Below, one piece after another: positions 1-8,013 of a stretch of DNA of 64,000 bases. This stretch comes from VRUE01 sp963716245. Lineage in GTDB: Bacteria; Actinomycetota; Thermoleophilia; Solirubrobacterales; 70-9. A program made the position numbers and the translations under genes. Below the pieces are notes generated by a model. It saw nothing but the letters and a program-made list of their open reading frames with translations. It made no database searches and was not told the DNA's origin. The stretch covers positions 930,001 through 994,000 of the forward strand of contig OY970300.1 in assembly GCA_963716245.1 (NCBI GenBank). Reading direction: 5' to 3'. Position 1 is the stretch's first letter. Each line of letters starts with the position of its first letter.

Positions 1-1
1 G

Positions 2-160
2 GACGGCAGCTATCGCGGCAAGTACCAGTTCTCGTTCGAAACGTGGGCGGCGGTCGGCGGCTCCGGCGACCCCGCCGCCGCGTCCGAGGCCGAGCAGGAC
101 TACCGCGCCGCCCTGCTCTACGCCGCCTCGGGCTCCAGCCCCTGGCCCGTCTGCGGCTGA
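2..160 (+). CDS. C-terminal fragment of an Rpf/transglycosylase-like secreted protein
   Basis: The window opens inside this gene; 52 codons and a TGA remain. The fragment has the GKYQFSFETWAAVGG pattern followed by a Tyr/Ala-rich helix and a terminal WPVCG, which is how the transglycosylase-like (resuscitation-promoting factor) fold ends. In that family the fold cleaves peptidoglycan glycan strands outside the cell. The N-terminus, signal peptide and catalytic Glu are outside the window, so only family membership is supported. Confidence 0.75.
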   Translation, partial: DGSYRGKYQFSFETWAAVGGSGDPAAASEAEQDYRAALLYAASGSSPWPVCG

Positions 161-184
161 CCCGCCGCGACCGTACCCCGCACC

Positions 185-239
185 GGGACGTTCCTGAGGT
201 TGACCCCCCTCTAGCGCGGGTTGACCTCAGGCACGTCCC
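185..239. repeat. Long imperfect inverted repeat between the Rpf-like and HD-domain genes
   Basis: Arms GGGACGT-t-CCTGAGGT (185-200) and ACCTCAGG-c-ACGTCCC (224-239) pair over 15 of 16 positions around a 23-nt loop. The inner edges also carry GGTTGACC twice as a direct repeat. There is no T-tract. It lies 25 nt after the upstream stop and ends 13 nt before the HD gene start, overlapping where its -35 region would be, so an operator or a terminator are both possible. Confidence 0.5.
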
Positions 240-252
240 CTACGATGGCCGC

Positions 253-1101
253 GTGGCCGACGACGTCGTACCGGCGCCCGACCCCGGCGGTCCGACGCGC
301 AAGCCGCTGCCGGAGGCGATCGCGGAGGCCCGGGTCCGCGCGCCGACCCGGGGCAACCGCAAGCTGGAGTCGTTCCTCGACGCCGTCAACGGGGACGAGC
401 AGGTGCGGGCCTGGTGGTACATGGCGCAGGTGCACGCCGAGCGGCTGGCGATGTCGGACCACTCGTGGGTCCACGTGCAGATCGTCCTCAACATCGCGCT
501 GCGGGTGCTGCGGCTGCTGGTCAAGGCCGGGGTCGAGCCGGCGGTCGTGGCCGACCACGGCATGTCGCCGCGCGACGCCGAGGTCGTCGTCGCCGGCGGG
601 GCCCTGCTGCACGACGTCGGCATGTCGATCCACCGTGCCGACCACGAGGCATACAGCCTCTTCCTCGCCAGCGGCGCGCTCGACCGCCTGCTCGCCGACG
701 CCTACCCGGAGCCGAAGCGGAGCGTGATCGCCGCGGAGATCCTGCACGCGATCATCGGCCACCGTCGCCGCGGCGAGCCCTACACGCTGGAGGCCGGCGT
801 GGTCCGGGTCGCCGACGCGCTCGACATGGCGCAGGGACGGACCCGCATCCCGCTCAAAGCGGGACAGGAGGGCATCCACTCGATCTCCGCCGCCGCCGTC
901 GACGAGGTGCGAATCGAGGCGGGCGCGGATCGCCCGGTGCGGATCGAGATCGACCTCAACAACTCGGCGGGCATCTTCCAGGTCGACGACCTGCTGGCGA
1001 CGAAGATCCGCGGCACGCCGCTGGAGGGCCGGATAGAGGTCGTCGCGCGGATCGAGGGCGAGACCGAGAAACGCCTGCTCAGCGGCTTCGAACTGTCCTG
1101 A
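253..1101 (+). CDS. HD-domain phosphohydrolase-like protein
   Basis: 282 residues from GTG 253. The reading frame is open further upstream, but that part looks like shadow coding, and TACGAT at 241-246 sits 6 nt before this GTG as a leaderless-type -10 box. The HD signature is in ALLHDVGMSIHRADHEAY (about residues 116-133), with a preceding His in DHSWVHVQIV and a later HAIIGH that can complete a metal site. HD proteins hydrolyse phosphate esters, often nucleotides. The C-terminal 80 residues form a beta-rich region ending GFELS. No partner gene indicates a substrate. Confidence 0.75.
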   Translation: MADDVVPAPDPGGPTRKPLPEAIAEARVRAPTRGNRKLESFLDAVNGDEQVRAWWYMAQVHAERLAMSDHSWVHVQIVLNIALRVLRLLVKAGVEPAVVADHGMSPRDAEVVVAGGALLHDVGMSIHRADHEAYSLFLASGALDRLLADAYPEPKRSVIAAEILHAIIGHRRRGEPYTLEAGVVRVADALDMAQGRTRIPLKAGQEGIHSISAAAVDEVRIEAGADRPVRIEIDLNNSAGIFQVDDLLATKIRGTPLEGRIEVVARIEGETEKRLLSGFELS

Positions 1102-1104
1102 CGC

Positions 1105-1362
1105 TCAGGAGAGGCGTTCGAGATCGTAGCGCCGCCGTTCCTTGCGCTTCTCGAGCCTGCCCTGAACCAGCGACAGCACGATGACCAGGAGAGCGAAGAA
1201 GGCGATGACGCCGAAGCAGAAGAACGTGACGGTCTTGTCGGTGACCGGACCGGCCAGGCCGGCGCCGTTTTCGGCCAGCGCGGCCGGAGCCATCGCCAGC
1301 AGCGCGATCAGGGCCACCAGCAAGGCGGCGACAAGACGGCCAGGGCGCGAGCGCGAGTCCAT
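1105..1362 (-). CDS. Small membrane protein with signal-like N-terminus
   Basis: 85 residues. An Arg-rich start (MDSRSRPGR) is followed by a hydrophobic stretch ending APAALAEN, which looks like a cleavable signal or first membrane segment. A second hydrophobic segment (TFFCFGVIAFFALLVIVLSLV) leads to a very basic cytoplasmic tail (EKRKERRRYDLERLS). I do not recognise the family. It converges on the HD gene (stop codons 3 nt apart) and diverges from uppP; an inverted repeat lies in the shared upstream region. Confidence 0.6.
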   Translation of the reverse strand: MDSRSRPGRLVAALLVALIALLAMAPAALAENGAGLAGPVTDKTVTFFCFGVIAFFALLVIVLSLVQGRLEKRKERRRYDLERLS

Positions 1363-1381
1363 GAATGGAAACCTATCGCAG

Positions 1382-1476
1382 GGGCCGGGTGTCCTCCGAG
1401 CGGAACTTGTGAGCTTGCCGCGGCTCGACCCCTCCGAGACGGACCGTTGCGGGTTCCGTCGGGGGACACCCGGCCC
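1382..1476. repeat. Nested inverted repeats in the divergent uppP upstream region
   Basis: A perfect 13-bp inverted repeat, GGGCCGGGTGTCC (1382-1394) and GGACACCCGGCCC (1464-1476), encloses a second pair CGGAAC (1401-1406) and GTTCCG (1453-1458). It lies between the start of the small membrane protein gene on the minus strand and the likely -10 of uppP. It could fold in the 5' leader of the minus-strand gene or be a protein-binding site. Confidence 0.5.
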
Positions 1477-1496
1477 TGTCCATAGGATCGGCCCTC

Positions 1497-2333
1497 ATGG
1501 ACTGGTGGGAAGCGATCCTCCTCGGCGCGGTCGAGGGGTTCACCGAGTTCCTGCCGATCTCCAGCACCGGGCATCTGACCATCCTCGAGCGGCTGCTAGG
1601 CCACTCGACCGACGACCCCGACATCACCGCCTTCACGGCGATCGTCCAGGTCGGCGCCGTGCTGGCCACGCTGCTCTTCCTGCGCCGCGACATCGCCAAG
1701 ATGACCGTCGCCTGGGTGCGCGGATTGAGGAGGCCCGCGCTCCGGGATGCTCGTGACTACCGGTTCGCCTGGGCGGTGATCCTGGGATCGATCCCGATCG
1801 CGATCGTCGGCCTCACCTTCAAGGAGGAGATCGAGACGACGCTGCGCAGCCTCTGGTTCGTCGGCGGGGCGCTGATCCTCTGGAGCGGCGTGATGTGGTT
1901 CGCCGACAGCCGCGCGACCCAGCGGCGCCACGAGTCCGACGTGACCTGGCGCGACACGCTGATCATCGGCATCGTCCAGTGCCTGGCGCTGATCCCGGGC
2001 GTCTCCCGCTCCGGGGCGACGATGTCGGCGGGCCTGCTGCGCGAAATCGACCGCGTCGCGGTGACGCGCCTGTCGTTCTTCCTCTCGATCCCGGCGCTGA
2101 CGGGTGCCGGGATCCTGCAGACGGTCAGCGAGTTCGACAACGTCGCGAACGGGGTCGGCTGGGGGCCGACGCTCGTCGCGACCGCGGTCAGCTTCGCCGT
2201 CGCGTTCCTCGCCGTCTCCTGGCTGCTGCGCTACATCGCGCGCCACACCTACTCGGTCTTCATCGTCTACCGGGTGGCCCTCGGGGCGTTCGTGCTCGCG
2301 CTCGTCGCGAGCGGCGCGGTCGCGCCCAGTTGA
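1497..2333 (+). CDS. uppP: Undecaprenyl-diphosphatase UppP (BacA family)
   Basis: 278 residues, the usual length. UppP dephosphorylates undecaprenyl diphosphate so the lipid carrier can be reused for peptidoglycan and other wall polymers. The N-terminal motif with Glu residues (LGAVEGFTEFLPISSTGHL) and the second motif PGVSRSGATMSAG are both intact, with about eight membrane segments. The ATG is preceded by TAGGAT (1483-1488) at 8 nt with no clear ribosome site, so a leaderless transcript is likely. It can confer bacitracin tolerance in other bacteria. Confidence 0.95.
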   Translation: MDWWEAILLGAVEGFTEFLPISSTGHLTILERLLGHSTDDPDITAFTAIVQVGAVLATLLFLRRDIAKMTVAWVRGLRRPALRDARDYRFAWAVILGSIPIAIVGLTFKEEIETTLRSLWFVGGALILWSGVMWFADSRATQRRHESDVTWRDTLIIGIVQCLALIPGVSRSGATMSAGLLREIDRVAVTRLSFFLSIPALTGAGILQTVSEFDNVANGVGWGPTLVATAVSFAVAFLAVSWLLRYIARHTYSVFIVYRVALGAFVLALVASGAVAPS

Positions 2334-2350
2334 GCGCCGGCCGGAAAAAG

Positions 2351-2400
2351 CGAACGGCCCGGGGCAGGCGGGCCGTTCGCGACGAGAGGAGGAATCTCGT
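2351..2400 (+). terminator. Two stem-loops after uppP
   Basis: A perfect 10-bp stem (CGAACGGCCC at 2351-2360, GGGCCGTTCG at 2370-2379) with a 9-nt loop begins 17 nt after the uppP stop. A second stem ACGAGA (2382-2387)/TCTCGT (2395-2400) follows at once. There is no T-run, as is common in high-GC actinobacteria, so termination is likely but not proven. Confidence 0.6.
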
Positions 2401-2432
2401 GGGACGATTCTGTCGTCGGTGCGGGTCTCGCG

Positions 2433-2509
2433 GGTGAAAATCCCGATAAGCCCATCGCCCGGCGAGCCGCAAAATGCGCAGAAGCCAGTGAAGATCCCGT
2501 GAACGCGAC
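2433..2509 (-). promoter_or_regulatory. Pho-type repeats upstream of the response regulator gene
   Basis: GTGAAAATCCC (2434-2444), GTGAAGATCCC (2488-2498) and GTGAACGCGAC (2499-2509) are three related 11-mers; the last two are in tandem at exactly 11 bp. Read on the minus strand they are TTCAC-type units as in actinobacterial Pho boxes. GGTGAAAATCCCG (2433-2445) recurs as an exact reverse complement before ppk (9620-9632). This suggests the regulator binds its own upstream region. Confidence 0.55.
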
Positions 2510-2563
2510 GCCGCCGCTTGCCGAGTCCGGCTGCCCGCCCACTTACAATCGCGCCGTCCCACT

Positions 2564-3349
2564 GTGAACGCTCAGCAGAACCTCAGGCTTGCGGTAATCG
2601 ACGACGACAGCGGCTTCGTCACGGTGCTCACCCGCCGGACGGAGGCACTCGGCTGGCAGCAGCGGACGCTGGTCGGGCCGATCCCGTCGAGCGAGCTGGT
2701 GGCGATGAAGCTGAACGCGCTGCTGATCGACCCGGTCGTCCTCGGAGACGAAGCCTGGGGCTATCTCGGCGAGGTCTGCCGGATGTTCCCCGAGCTCGCC
2801 GTCGTCGTCTGCACGGGCCGCTCCACGGTGGCACAGCGAGTGCGCGGCCTGCGGCTCGGCGTCGATGACTGGCTCGGCAAGCCCTGCCACCCCGAAGAGG
2901 CGATCGCGCGGATCGAAGCCGCGTCGCGGCGACACCGTCGCGGCCGCCCGTATCCGGACGCGGGGCCGTTGGTCGCGGGCGAACTCGAGATTCGCGCCGA
3001 TCGCTTCCAGGCGTACTCGGGCAGCCGCAGCGTCGACCTGACCAAGCGCGAGTTCGAGCTGCTGCAGCTGCTCGCCGAGGACCAGGGCCAGGTGCTGGAG
3101 CGCGAGGCGATCTACCAGAAGGTCTGGGGGTACGCGATGGCCCACGGGGATCGATCGGTCGACGTCTTCATCCGCAAGCTGCGCCAGAAGCTGGAGCGCC
3201 ACTCGCCGGGCTGGCGCTACATCCACACCCACTTCGGCGTCGGCTACCGCTTCGACCCCGAGCCGCCAGACGGCGCCGCGATCGAGGTCCCGGTCGCCGA
3301 GCCTGCGGCCGAGGTCGAGGTTCGCTCCACCGGCGTCCCCTCGGCCTGA
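2564..3349 (+). CDS. OmpR/PhoB-family response regulator, probable phosphate regulator
   Basis: 261 residues. The receiver (about residues 8-125) keeps the acidic pair in AVIDDDSG, an Asp in LLIDP, a Thr in VVCTG and the Lys in LGKPC, though spacing is slightly unusual. A winged-helix DNA-binding domain follows (TKREFELLQLL to HTHFGVGYRFD). The last 25 residues are a Pro/Ala/Glu-rich tail beyond the domain. It sits directly upstream of pstSCAB-phoU with Pho-type repeats on both sides, so a PhoP/PhoB role is inferred. No sensor kinase gene is beside it. TACAAT (2544-2549) is a plausible -10. Confidence 0.85.
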   Translation: MNAQQNLRLAVIDDDSGFVTVLTRRTEALGWQQRTLVGPIPSSELVAMKLNALLIDPVVLGDEAWGYLGEVCRMFPELAVVVCTGRSTVAQRVRGLRLGVDDWLGKPCHPEEAIARIEAASRRHRRGRPYPDAGPLVAGELEIRADRFQAYSGSRSVDLTKREFELLQLLAEDQGQVLEREAIYQKVWGYAMAHGDRSVDVFIRKLRQKLERHSPGWRYIHTHFGVGYRFDPEPPDGAAIEVPVAEPAAEVEVRSTGVPSA

Positions 3350-3369
3350 GGGCCGCGGCCCGGGCCGCC

Positions 3370-3408
3370 TTCACAGCCTTTTCACATCCTCGACACAGTC
3401 GCGTAACA
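3370..3408 (+). promoter_or_regulatory. Pho box: four 11-bp-spaced repeats before pstS
   Basis: TTCACA (3370), TTCACA (3381), GACACA (3392) and GTAACA (3403) are spaced at exactly 11 bp, the architecture of actinobacterial Pho boxes (direct GTTCACC-like units). They lie about 85-120 nt before the pstS start, on the coding strand. A PhoP/PhoB-type regulator is encoded immediately upstream. Confidence 0.75.
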
Positions 3409-3491
3409 AGCTGCGACGAGGCCGCTGCGAGGCTGCCGCCGAGCCGGCCGATCGGGCCGGTCACCGAGCGACAAGACGAGAAGGAGACAGA

Positions 3492-4448
3492 GTGAACAGC
3501 ACTAAGTGGGCCACGGTCATCGTGGCTGCGTGCATGCTCGCGGTCGGTGTGGCGGCCTGCGGCAACGACGACGAAGCGGGCGGCACCGGCAACGGCGACC
3601 TGTCGGGGTCGATCCGGATCGACGGATCGAGCACCGTCGCACCGCTGACGGAGGCGATCGCCGAGGAATTCGAAGCGGAAAACCCTGACATCAGGGTCAC
3701 CGTGGGCACGTCGGGCACCGGCGGCGGCTTCGAAAAATTCTGCGCCGGCGAGACCGACGTCTCCGATGCGTCGCGGGCGATCGAGCCCGAAGAGATCGCG
3801 GCCTGCAAGAAAAACGGCGTTGTCAACGAGGAGGTTCGGGTCGCGACCGACGCGCTGACCGTCGTCGTCAACCCGGAGAACCCCGTCGACTGCCTCACCG
3901 TCGAGCAGCTCGGCGCGATCTGGGGTCCCGACTCGGATCTCGCGAGCTGGAGCCAGATCCCGGGCCTTCAGGAGGAATTCGACGAGGAGCTGGCCCTGTT
4001 CGGCCCCGGCACCGACTCGGGCACGTTCGACTACTTCACCGAGGAAATCAACGGTGAGGAGGGCGCCTCGCGCCAGGACTACAACAACGTCGGCGAGAAC
4101 GACAACGCGACGGTGACCGGCGTCAGCGGCTCGCCCGGCGGGCTGGGCTACTTCGGCTACTCCTTCTACCAGGAAAACGAAGGCACCCTGAAGGCGCTCG
4201 AAGTCGACGGCGGCGGTGGCTGCGTCGCCCCCTCGGCGGCGACGGCTCAGAACGACGAATACGTGCCGCTCAGCCGGCCGCTCTTCATCTACCCGAGCGC
4301 CGAGGCGCTGGGGCGGCCCGAGGTCAAGGGGTTCGTCGACTTCTACCTGGCCAACGTCAACGAGCTCGCCGAAGCGGTCGGCTTCATCCCGCTCACGGAC
4401 GAGCAGCTGAAAGCGTCCGAGGACGCGACGGCGAAGCTGACCGGCTAG
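3492..4448 (+). CDS. pstS: Phosphate ABC transporter substrate-binding lipoprotein PstS
   Basis: 318 residues. The N-terminus is a lipoprotein signal with lipobox VAAC (Cys about residue 23) and then an acidic, Gly-rich linker. The mature part opens with IRIDGSSTVAPLTEAIAEEF and contains GTSGTGGGFEKFCAGETD, the phosphate-binding loops of PstS. GTDSGTFDYF and SGSPGGLGYFGYSF are also typical. A strong ribosome site (AAGGAGA) precedes the GTG. It delivers phosphate to PstCA and is first in the pst operon. Confidence 0.95.
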   Translation: MNSTKWATVIVAACMLAVGVAACGNDDEAGGTGNGDLSGSIRIDGSSTVAPLTEAIAEEFEAENPDIRVTVGTSGTGGGFEKFCAGETDVSDASRAIEPEEIAACKKNGVVNEEVRVATDALTVVVNPENPVDCLTVEQLGAIWGPDSDLASWSQIPGLQEEFDEELALFGPGTDSGTFDYFTEEINGEEGASRQDYNNVGENDNATVTGVSGSPGGLGYFGYSFYQENEGTLKALEVDGGGGCVAPSAATAQNDEYVPLSRPLFIYPSAEALGRPEVKGFVDFYLANVNELAEAVGFIPLTDEQLKASEDATAKLTG

Positions 4449-4462
4449 GCGCGAGAGCCCGA

Positions 4463-5431
4463 GTGCCCGAAGTGAACGCGAGGACCGGAGCCGGAGGCGT
4501 CGGGGACGTATCCCGGCGGCTCCGGGCTCCCGGCCCGCGCTACGGCGAGAAGGTCATCCAGGGCCTGCTCGCCTTCTGCGCCCTGCTCTCGGTCCTGACG
4601 ACGACGGCGATCGTGATCGCGCTGATCGAGCCGACGATCGACTTCCTCGGCGTCGTCCCGATCGGCGAGTTCCTCACCGGCACGGAGTGGAGCCCGCAGT
4701 TCGAGCCGGCCAGCTTTGGGGTGCTGCCGATCGTCGTCGGGACCCTCAACGTGGCGCTCTGGGCGATGCTCTTCGCGGTCCCGATCGGGCTCGGTGTGGC
4801 GGTTTACCTGAGCGAGTACGCCTCGCCCCGGGTACGCAGGACGGTGAAGCCGGTGCTGGAGATCCTCGCCGGCATCCCCACCGTCGCGATCGGGATCTTC
4901 GCGATCACCTTCGGCCTTCCCCACGTGATCCAGCCGCTCTGGCCGGGGGACCTCCTCGGCGGCGTCGAGAAACCCTTCATGGCGCTGGCCGCCAGCCTCG
5001 GCATCGGCCTGATGGTCGCGCCGATCATCGCCTCGATCTCAGACGACGCGATGTCGGCGGTGCCCGGAGGCCTGCGCGAGGGCGCCTACGCGATGGGCGC
5101 TTCCAAGATGCAGGTCGCCACCAGGGTCATCTTCCCCGCCGCGATATCCGGCATCGTCGCCTCGATCGTGCTGGCGATCTCACGCACGGTGGGAGAGACG
5201 ATGATCGTCCTCCTCGCGGCCGGCTCGACCCCCAACCTGACCGTCCTGCCCAACGAAGCGATCCAGACGATGACCGCCTACATCGCCGTGGTCGCGACCG
5301 GCGATCTCTCGACCGAGTCGCTCGACTACAAATCGGTCTTCGCCGTCGGCACCGTGCTCTTCCTGATGACGCTGGCGATGAACCTGGTCAGCATCCGGCT
5401 GGTCCGCAGGTACCGCGAGGTGTACGAGTGA
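4463..5431 (+). CDS. pstC: Phosphate ABC transporter permease PstC
   Basis: 322 residues with about six membrane segments. It carries the binding-protein-dependent permease signature around EGAYAMGASKMQVATRVIFPAAISGI, the loop that contacts the ATPase. It starts 14 nt after the pstS stop and its TGA overlaps the ATG of pstA (ATGA), so translation is probably coupled. The N-terminal 25 residues are polar and could be shorter in vivo if an internal start is used. Confidence 0.94.
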   Translation: MPEVNARTGAGGVGDVSRRLRAPGPRYGEKVIQGLLAFCALLSVLTTTAIVIALIEPTIDFLGVVPIGEFLTGTEWSPQFEPASFGVLPIVVGTLNVALWAMLFAVPIGLGVAVYLSEYASPRVRRTVKPVLEILAGIPTVAIGIFAITFGLPHVIQPLWPGDLLGGVEKPFMALAASLGIGLMVAPIIASISDDAMSAVPGGLREGAYAMGASKMQVATRVIFPAAISGIVASIVLAISRTVGETMIVLLAAGSTPNLTVLPNEAIQTMTAYIAVVATGDLSTESLDYKSVFAVGTVLFLMTLAMNLVSIRLVRRYREVYE

Positions 5432-6369
5432 TGGAGCTGGGGGGGATGCGGAGCGAGCGCACCCGCCTGGCCTCAGCCGGTGCCCGAGCCACGGTCGCCG
5501 CCAGCCTCAGCAACCGGCCGCGCCGCGACGTCGTCCTCAACACCGCCTTCGCCGCGATGCTGCTGCTGGCGGTCCTGATCGCCCTCGCGGGCCTGGTCGC
5601 GCTGCTGGCCCAGGCGTTCGTGAAGGGGGCGCCGGCGCTCGGGACCGACCTCTTCACCAACGTGCCTTCGACCCTGAGGCCGGAGAACGCCGGCTTCCGG
5701 CCGGCCATCCTGGGATCGCTGGAGCTGATCGCCGGGGTCATCCTCTTCGTCGTCCCGGTCGGGATCGGCTCGGCGATCTACCTCGAGGAGTACGCGGACA
5801 AGACCAAGTGGTGGAACCGGGCGATCGAGGTCAACATCCAGAACCTCGCGGCGGTTCCCTCGATCATCTACGGCATCCTCGGCCTCGGGTTCATCGTGCG
5901 CGGGCCGCTGGACCTCGGCTTCGTCCTCGTCGCCGGCTCGCTGACCCTGGCGCTGCTGGTGCTGCCGATGGTGATCATCGCCGCCCGCGAGGCGATCCGC
6001 GCGGTCCCAGACTCGATCCGCCAGGGCTCCCTCGCCCTCGGGGCGACCCGCTGGCAGACGATCCGCCGCCAGGTCCTGCCCGCCTCGATCCCGGGAATAG
6101 CGACGGGGGTCATCCTCGCCATCTCGCGCGCGCTCGGCGAGGCCGCGCCCCTGCTGCTGGTCGGGGCAACCGTCTTCGTCACCTTCGACCCGACGCCGTT
6201 CGGCGACGGCTTCTCGGCGATGCCGGTCCAGATCTTCCAGTACGCGACGCGACCGCAGGAGGAGTTCCAGGCGCTGGCGTTCGCCGGGGTGGTCGTGATG
6301 CTCGGCGTCCTGCTGGCGATGAACTCCTTCGCGATCTGGTTGCGAAATCGATACGAGCAGAGGTGGTAA
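5431..6369 (+). CDS. pstA: Phosphate ABC transporter permease PstA
   Basis: 312 residues from ATG 5431, overlapping the pstC stop by one base. The reading frame is open far upstream but that part is a shadow of pstC. Six membrane segments and the permease loop IRQGSLALGATRWQTIRRQVLPASIPGI are visible. LEEYADKTKWWNRAIEVNIQNLAAVPSI is the conserved region after the first periplasmic loop. It pairs with PstC to form the phosphate channel. Confidence 0.94.
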   Translation: MELGGMRSERTRLASAGARATVAASLSNRPRRDVVLNTAFAAMLLLAVLIALAGLVALLAQAFVKGAPALGTDLFTNVPSTLRPENAGFRPAILGSLELIAGVILFVVPVGIGSAIYLEEYADKTKWWNRAIEVNIQNLAAVPSIIYGILGLGFIVRGPLDLGFVLVAGSLTLALLVLPMVIIAAREAIRAVPDSIRQGSLALGATRWQTIRRQVLPASIPGIATGVILAISRALGEAAPLLLVGATVFVTFDPTPFGDGFSAMPVQIFQYATRPQEEFQALAFAGVVVMLGVLLAMNSFAIWLRNRYEQRW

Positions 6370-6379
6370 GGGGAATAGG

Positions 6380-7282
6380 GTGAATGAGCAGATGACGCAG
6401 GAAGAGAGAAGAGCGGAAAGCGGGCGCGAGACCCGTGAGGCGGCGGCCGAGCGCGCGGCCATCGCGGTGCGTCCGGAGGAGTTCCGGAAGGGCGGTTCGA
6501 GCCGCGAGAAGGTCTTCGAGCTGAAGGGTGTCGGCGTCGACTACAGCGGCGCGGCGGCCGTCAAGGACATCTCGATGGACATCCGCCGCAACGACGTCAC
6601 GGCGCTGATCGGACCGTCGGGATGCGGCAAGAGCACGCTGCTGCGCTGCCTGAACAGGATGAACGACCTGATTCCGACCGCCAACGTGCACGGGGAGCTG
6701 CTCTACCACGGCGAGGACCTCTACGGATCGACCGTCGACCCGGTCCAGGTCCGCAAGCTGATCGGGATGGTCTTCCAGAAACCGAATCCGTTTCCGAAGT
6801 CGATCTACGACAACGTCGCCTTCGGGCCGCGCGTCCTCGACCGCAAGGACGGCCTCGACGAGACGGTCGAGGAGGCGCTGCGGGGTGCCGCCCTGTGGGA
6901 CGAGGTCAAGGACCGCCTCCAGGACAATGCCTTCGGGCTCTCCGGCGGCCAGCAGCAGCGGCTCTGCATCGCCCGCTGCATCGCCGTACAGCCCGACACG
7001 ATCCTGATGGACGAGCCCTGCTCGGCGCTCGATCCGATCTCGACCGGCAAGATCGAGGACCTGATGATCGAGCTGAAGGAGCAGTTCTCGATCGTGATCG
7101 TCACCCACAACATGCAGCAGGCGGCCCGCGTCTCGGACCGGACCGCGTTCCTGATGGTCGAGCTGGACGCCGACGAGGACAACCGCTGGGGCCGGCTGGT
7201 CGAGTACGACGAGACCGAGAAGATCTTCACCAACCCCTCCGACCAGCGCACCGAGGACTACGTCTCCGGGAAAGTCGGTTGA
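6380..7282 (+). CDS. pstB: Phosphate ABC transporter ATPase PstB
   Basis: 300 residues, about 45 longer than usual because of a charged N-terminal extension (residues 1-45); an internal start is possible. Walker A is GPSGCGKST (about residue 78), the ABC signature LSGGQQQR, Walker B TILMDEPCSALD and the switch His in VIVTHNMQQA. MVFQKPNPFPKSIYDNVAFGPR is diagnostic for PstB. It powers phosphate import with PstCA and precedes phoU, which it overlaps or nearly overlaps. Confidence 0.95.
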   Translation: MNEQMTQEERRAESGRETREAAAERAAIAVRPEEFRKGGSSREKVFELKGVGVDYSGAAAVKDISMDIRRNDVTALIGPSGCGKSTLLRCLNRMNDLIPTANVHGELLYHGEDLYGSTVDPVQVRKLIGMVFQKPNPFPKSIYDNVAFGPRVLDRKDGLDETVEEALRGAALWDEVKDRLQDNAFGLSGGQQQRLCIARCIAVQPDTILMDEPCSALDPISTGKIEDLMIELKEQFSIVIVTHNMQQAARVSDRTAFLMVELDADEDNRWGRLVEYDETEKIFTNPSDQRTEDYVSGKVG

Positions 7283-7284
7283 CC

Positions 7285-7971
7285 GTGGCGGAAGCGGTGC
7301 GTGTCCACTACCAGGACGAACTCGACCGGCTCGAGGCCAGCGCGCTCGGCGGGCTGGACCTGGTCAGCGAGCAGCTGGGCAGGACCGTCGAAGCGGTCGA
7401 GCAGCAGGACGTCGAGCTCGCCCAGCGGGTGATCGTCGACGACGACCGCATCGACGGCCGCTACCTCGAGGTGCACCAGAGCCTGATCGCCCTGCTGGCC
7501 AAGCAGTCGCCCGTCGCGACCGATCTGCGGCTGATCTCGGCGCTGCTGCACGTGCTCAAGAACGTCGAGCGGATGGGCGACCAATGCGTGAACGTCTGCA
7601 AGCTGATCCCGCTGACCGGCAACGAACCCCCGGCCGACGCGGAGATGCTCAGCCGCATCGTGACGATGGGCAGGCAGACGAAGACGCTGATCAGCCAGGC
7701 CAAGCGGGCCTTCGAGGAGCGCGACGTGGCGATGGCGCGCGATCTCGTCCGTCAGGACGACGTGGTGGACAAGCTCAACCGCGAGTGCTTCAACCTGGCG
7801 CTGCAGATCGGCGACGACGCCGACAGGCGCGAGTGGGCGATGACGATGCTGCTCGGCGCCCGCGCGATCGAGCGGATCGGCGACAACGCCGTCGACATCG
7901 GCGAGCAGGTCGCCTTCGTCGTCACGGGCCTGTTCAAAGAGTTCGAGGACGCGTCGCATCCCGACGGGTAG
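7285..7971 (+). CDS. phoU: Phosphate signalling protein PhoU
   Basis: 228 residues from GTG 7285; TTG 7279, which overlaps the pstB stop, is an alternative. It has the duplicated three-helix PhoU fold with metal-binding-type motifs ISALLHVLKNVERMGDQCVN and LLGARAIERIGDNAVDIGE. PhoU links the Pst transporter state to the phosphate-sensing two-component system and restrains uptake. It is last in the pstSCAB-phoU operon. Confidence 0.94.
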   Translation: MAEAVRVHYQDELDRLEASALGGLDLVSEQLGRTVEAVEQQDVELAQRVIVDDDRIDGRYLEVHQSLIALLAKQSPVATDLRLISALLHVLKNVERMGDQCVNVCKLIPLTGNEPPADAEMLSRIVTMGRQTKTLISQAKRAFEERDVAMARDLVRQDDVVDKLNRECFNLALQIGDDADRREWAMTMLLGARAIERIGDNAVDIGEQVAFVVTGLFKEFEDASHPDG

Positions 7972-7974
7972 TAC

Positions 7975-8013
7975 GCATCAGATGCTTGGGTTGGTAGCAT
8001 CAAGCATCAGATG
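7975..8013 (+). promoter_or_regulatory. Operator/promoter of the first VapBC module
   Basis: The 10-mer GCATCAGATG occurs at 7975-7984 and again at 8004-8013, where its last three bases are the vapB start codon. GATGCTT (7981-7987) and AAGCATC (8002-8008) form an inverted repeat and GCATC occurs three times. TAGCAT (7995-8000) could be the -10 of a leaderless transcript. Toxin-antitoxin complexes usually repress their own promoter at such sites. Confidence 0.55.
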
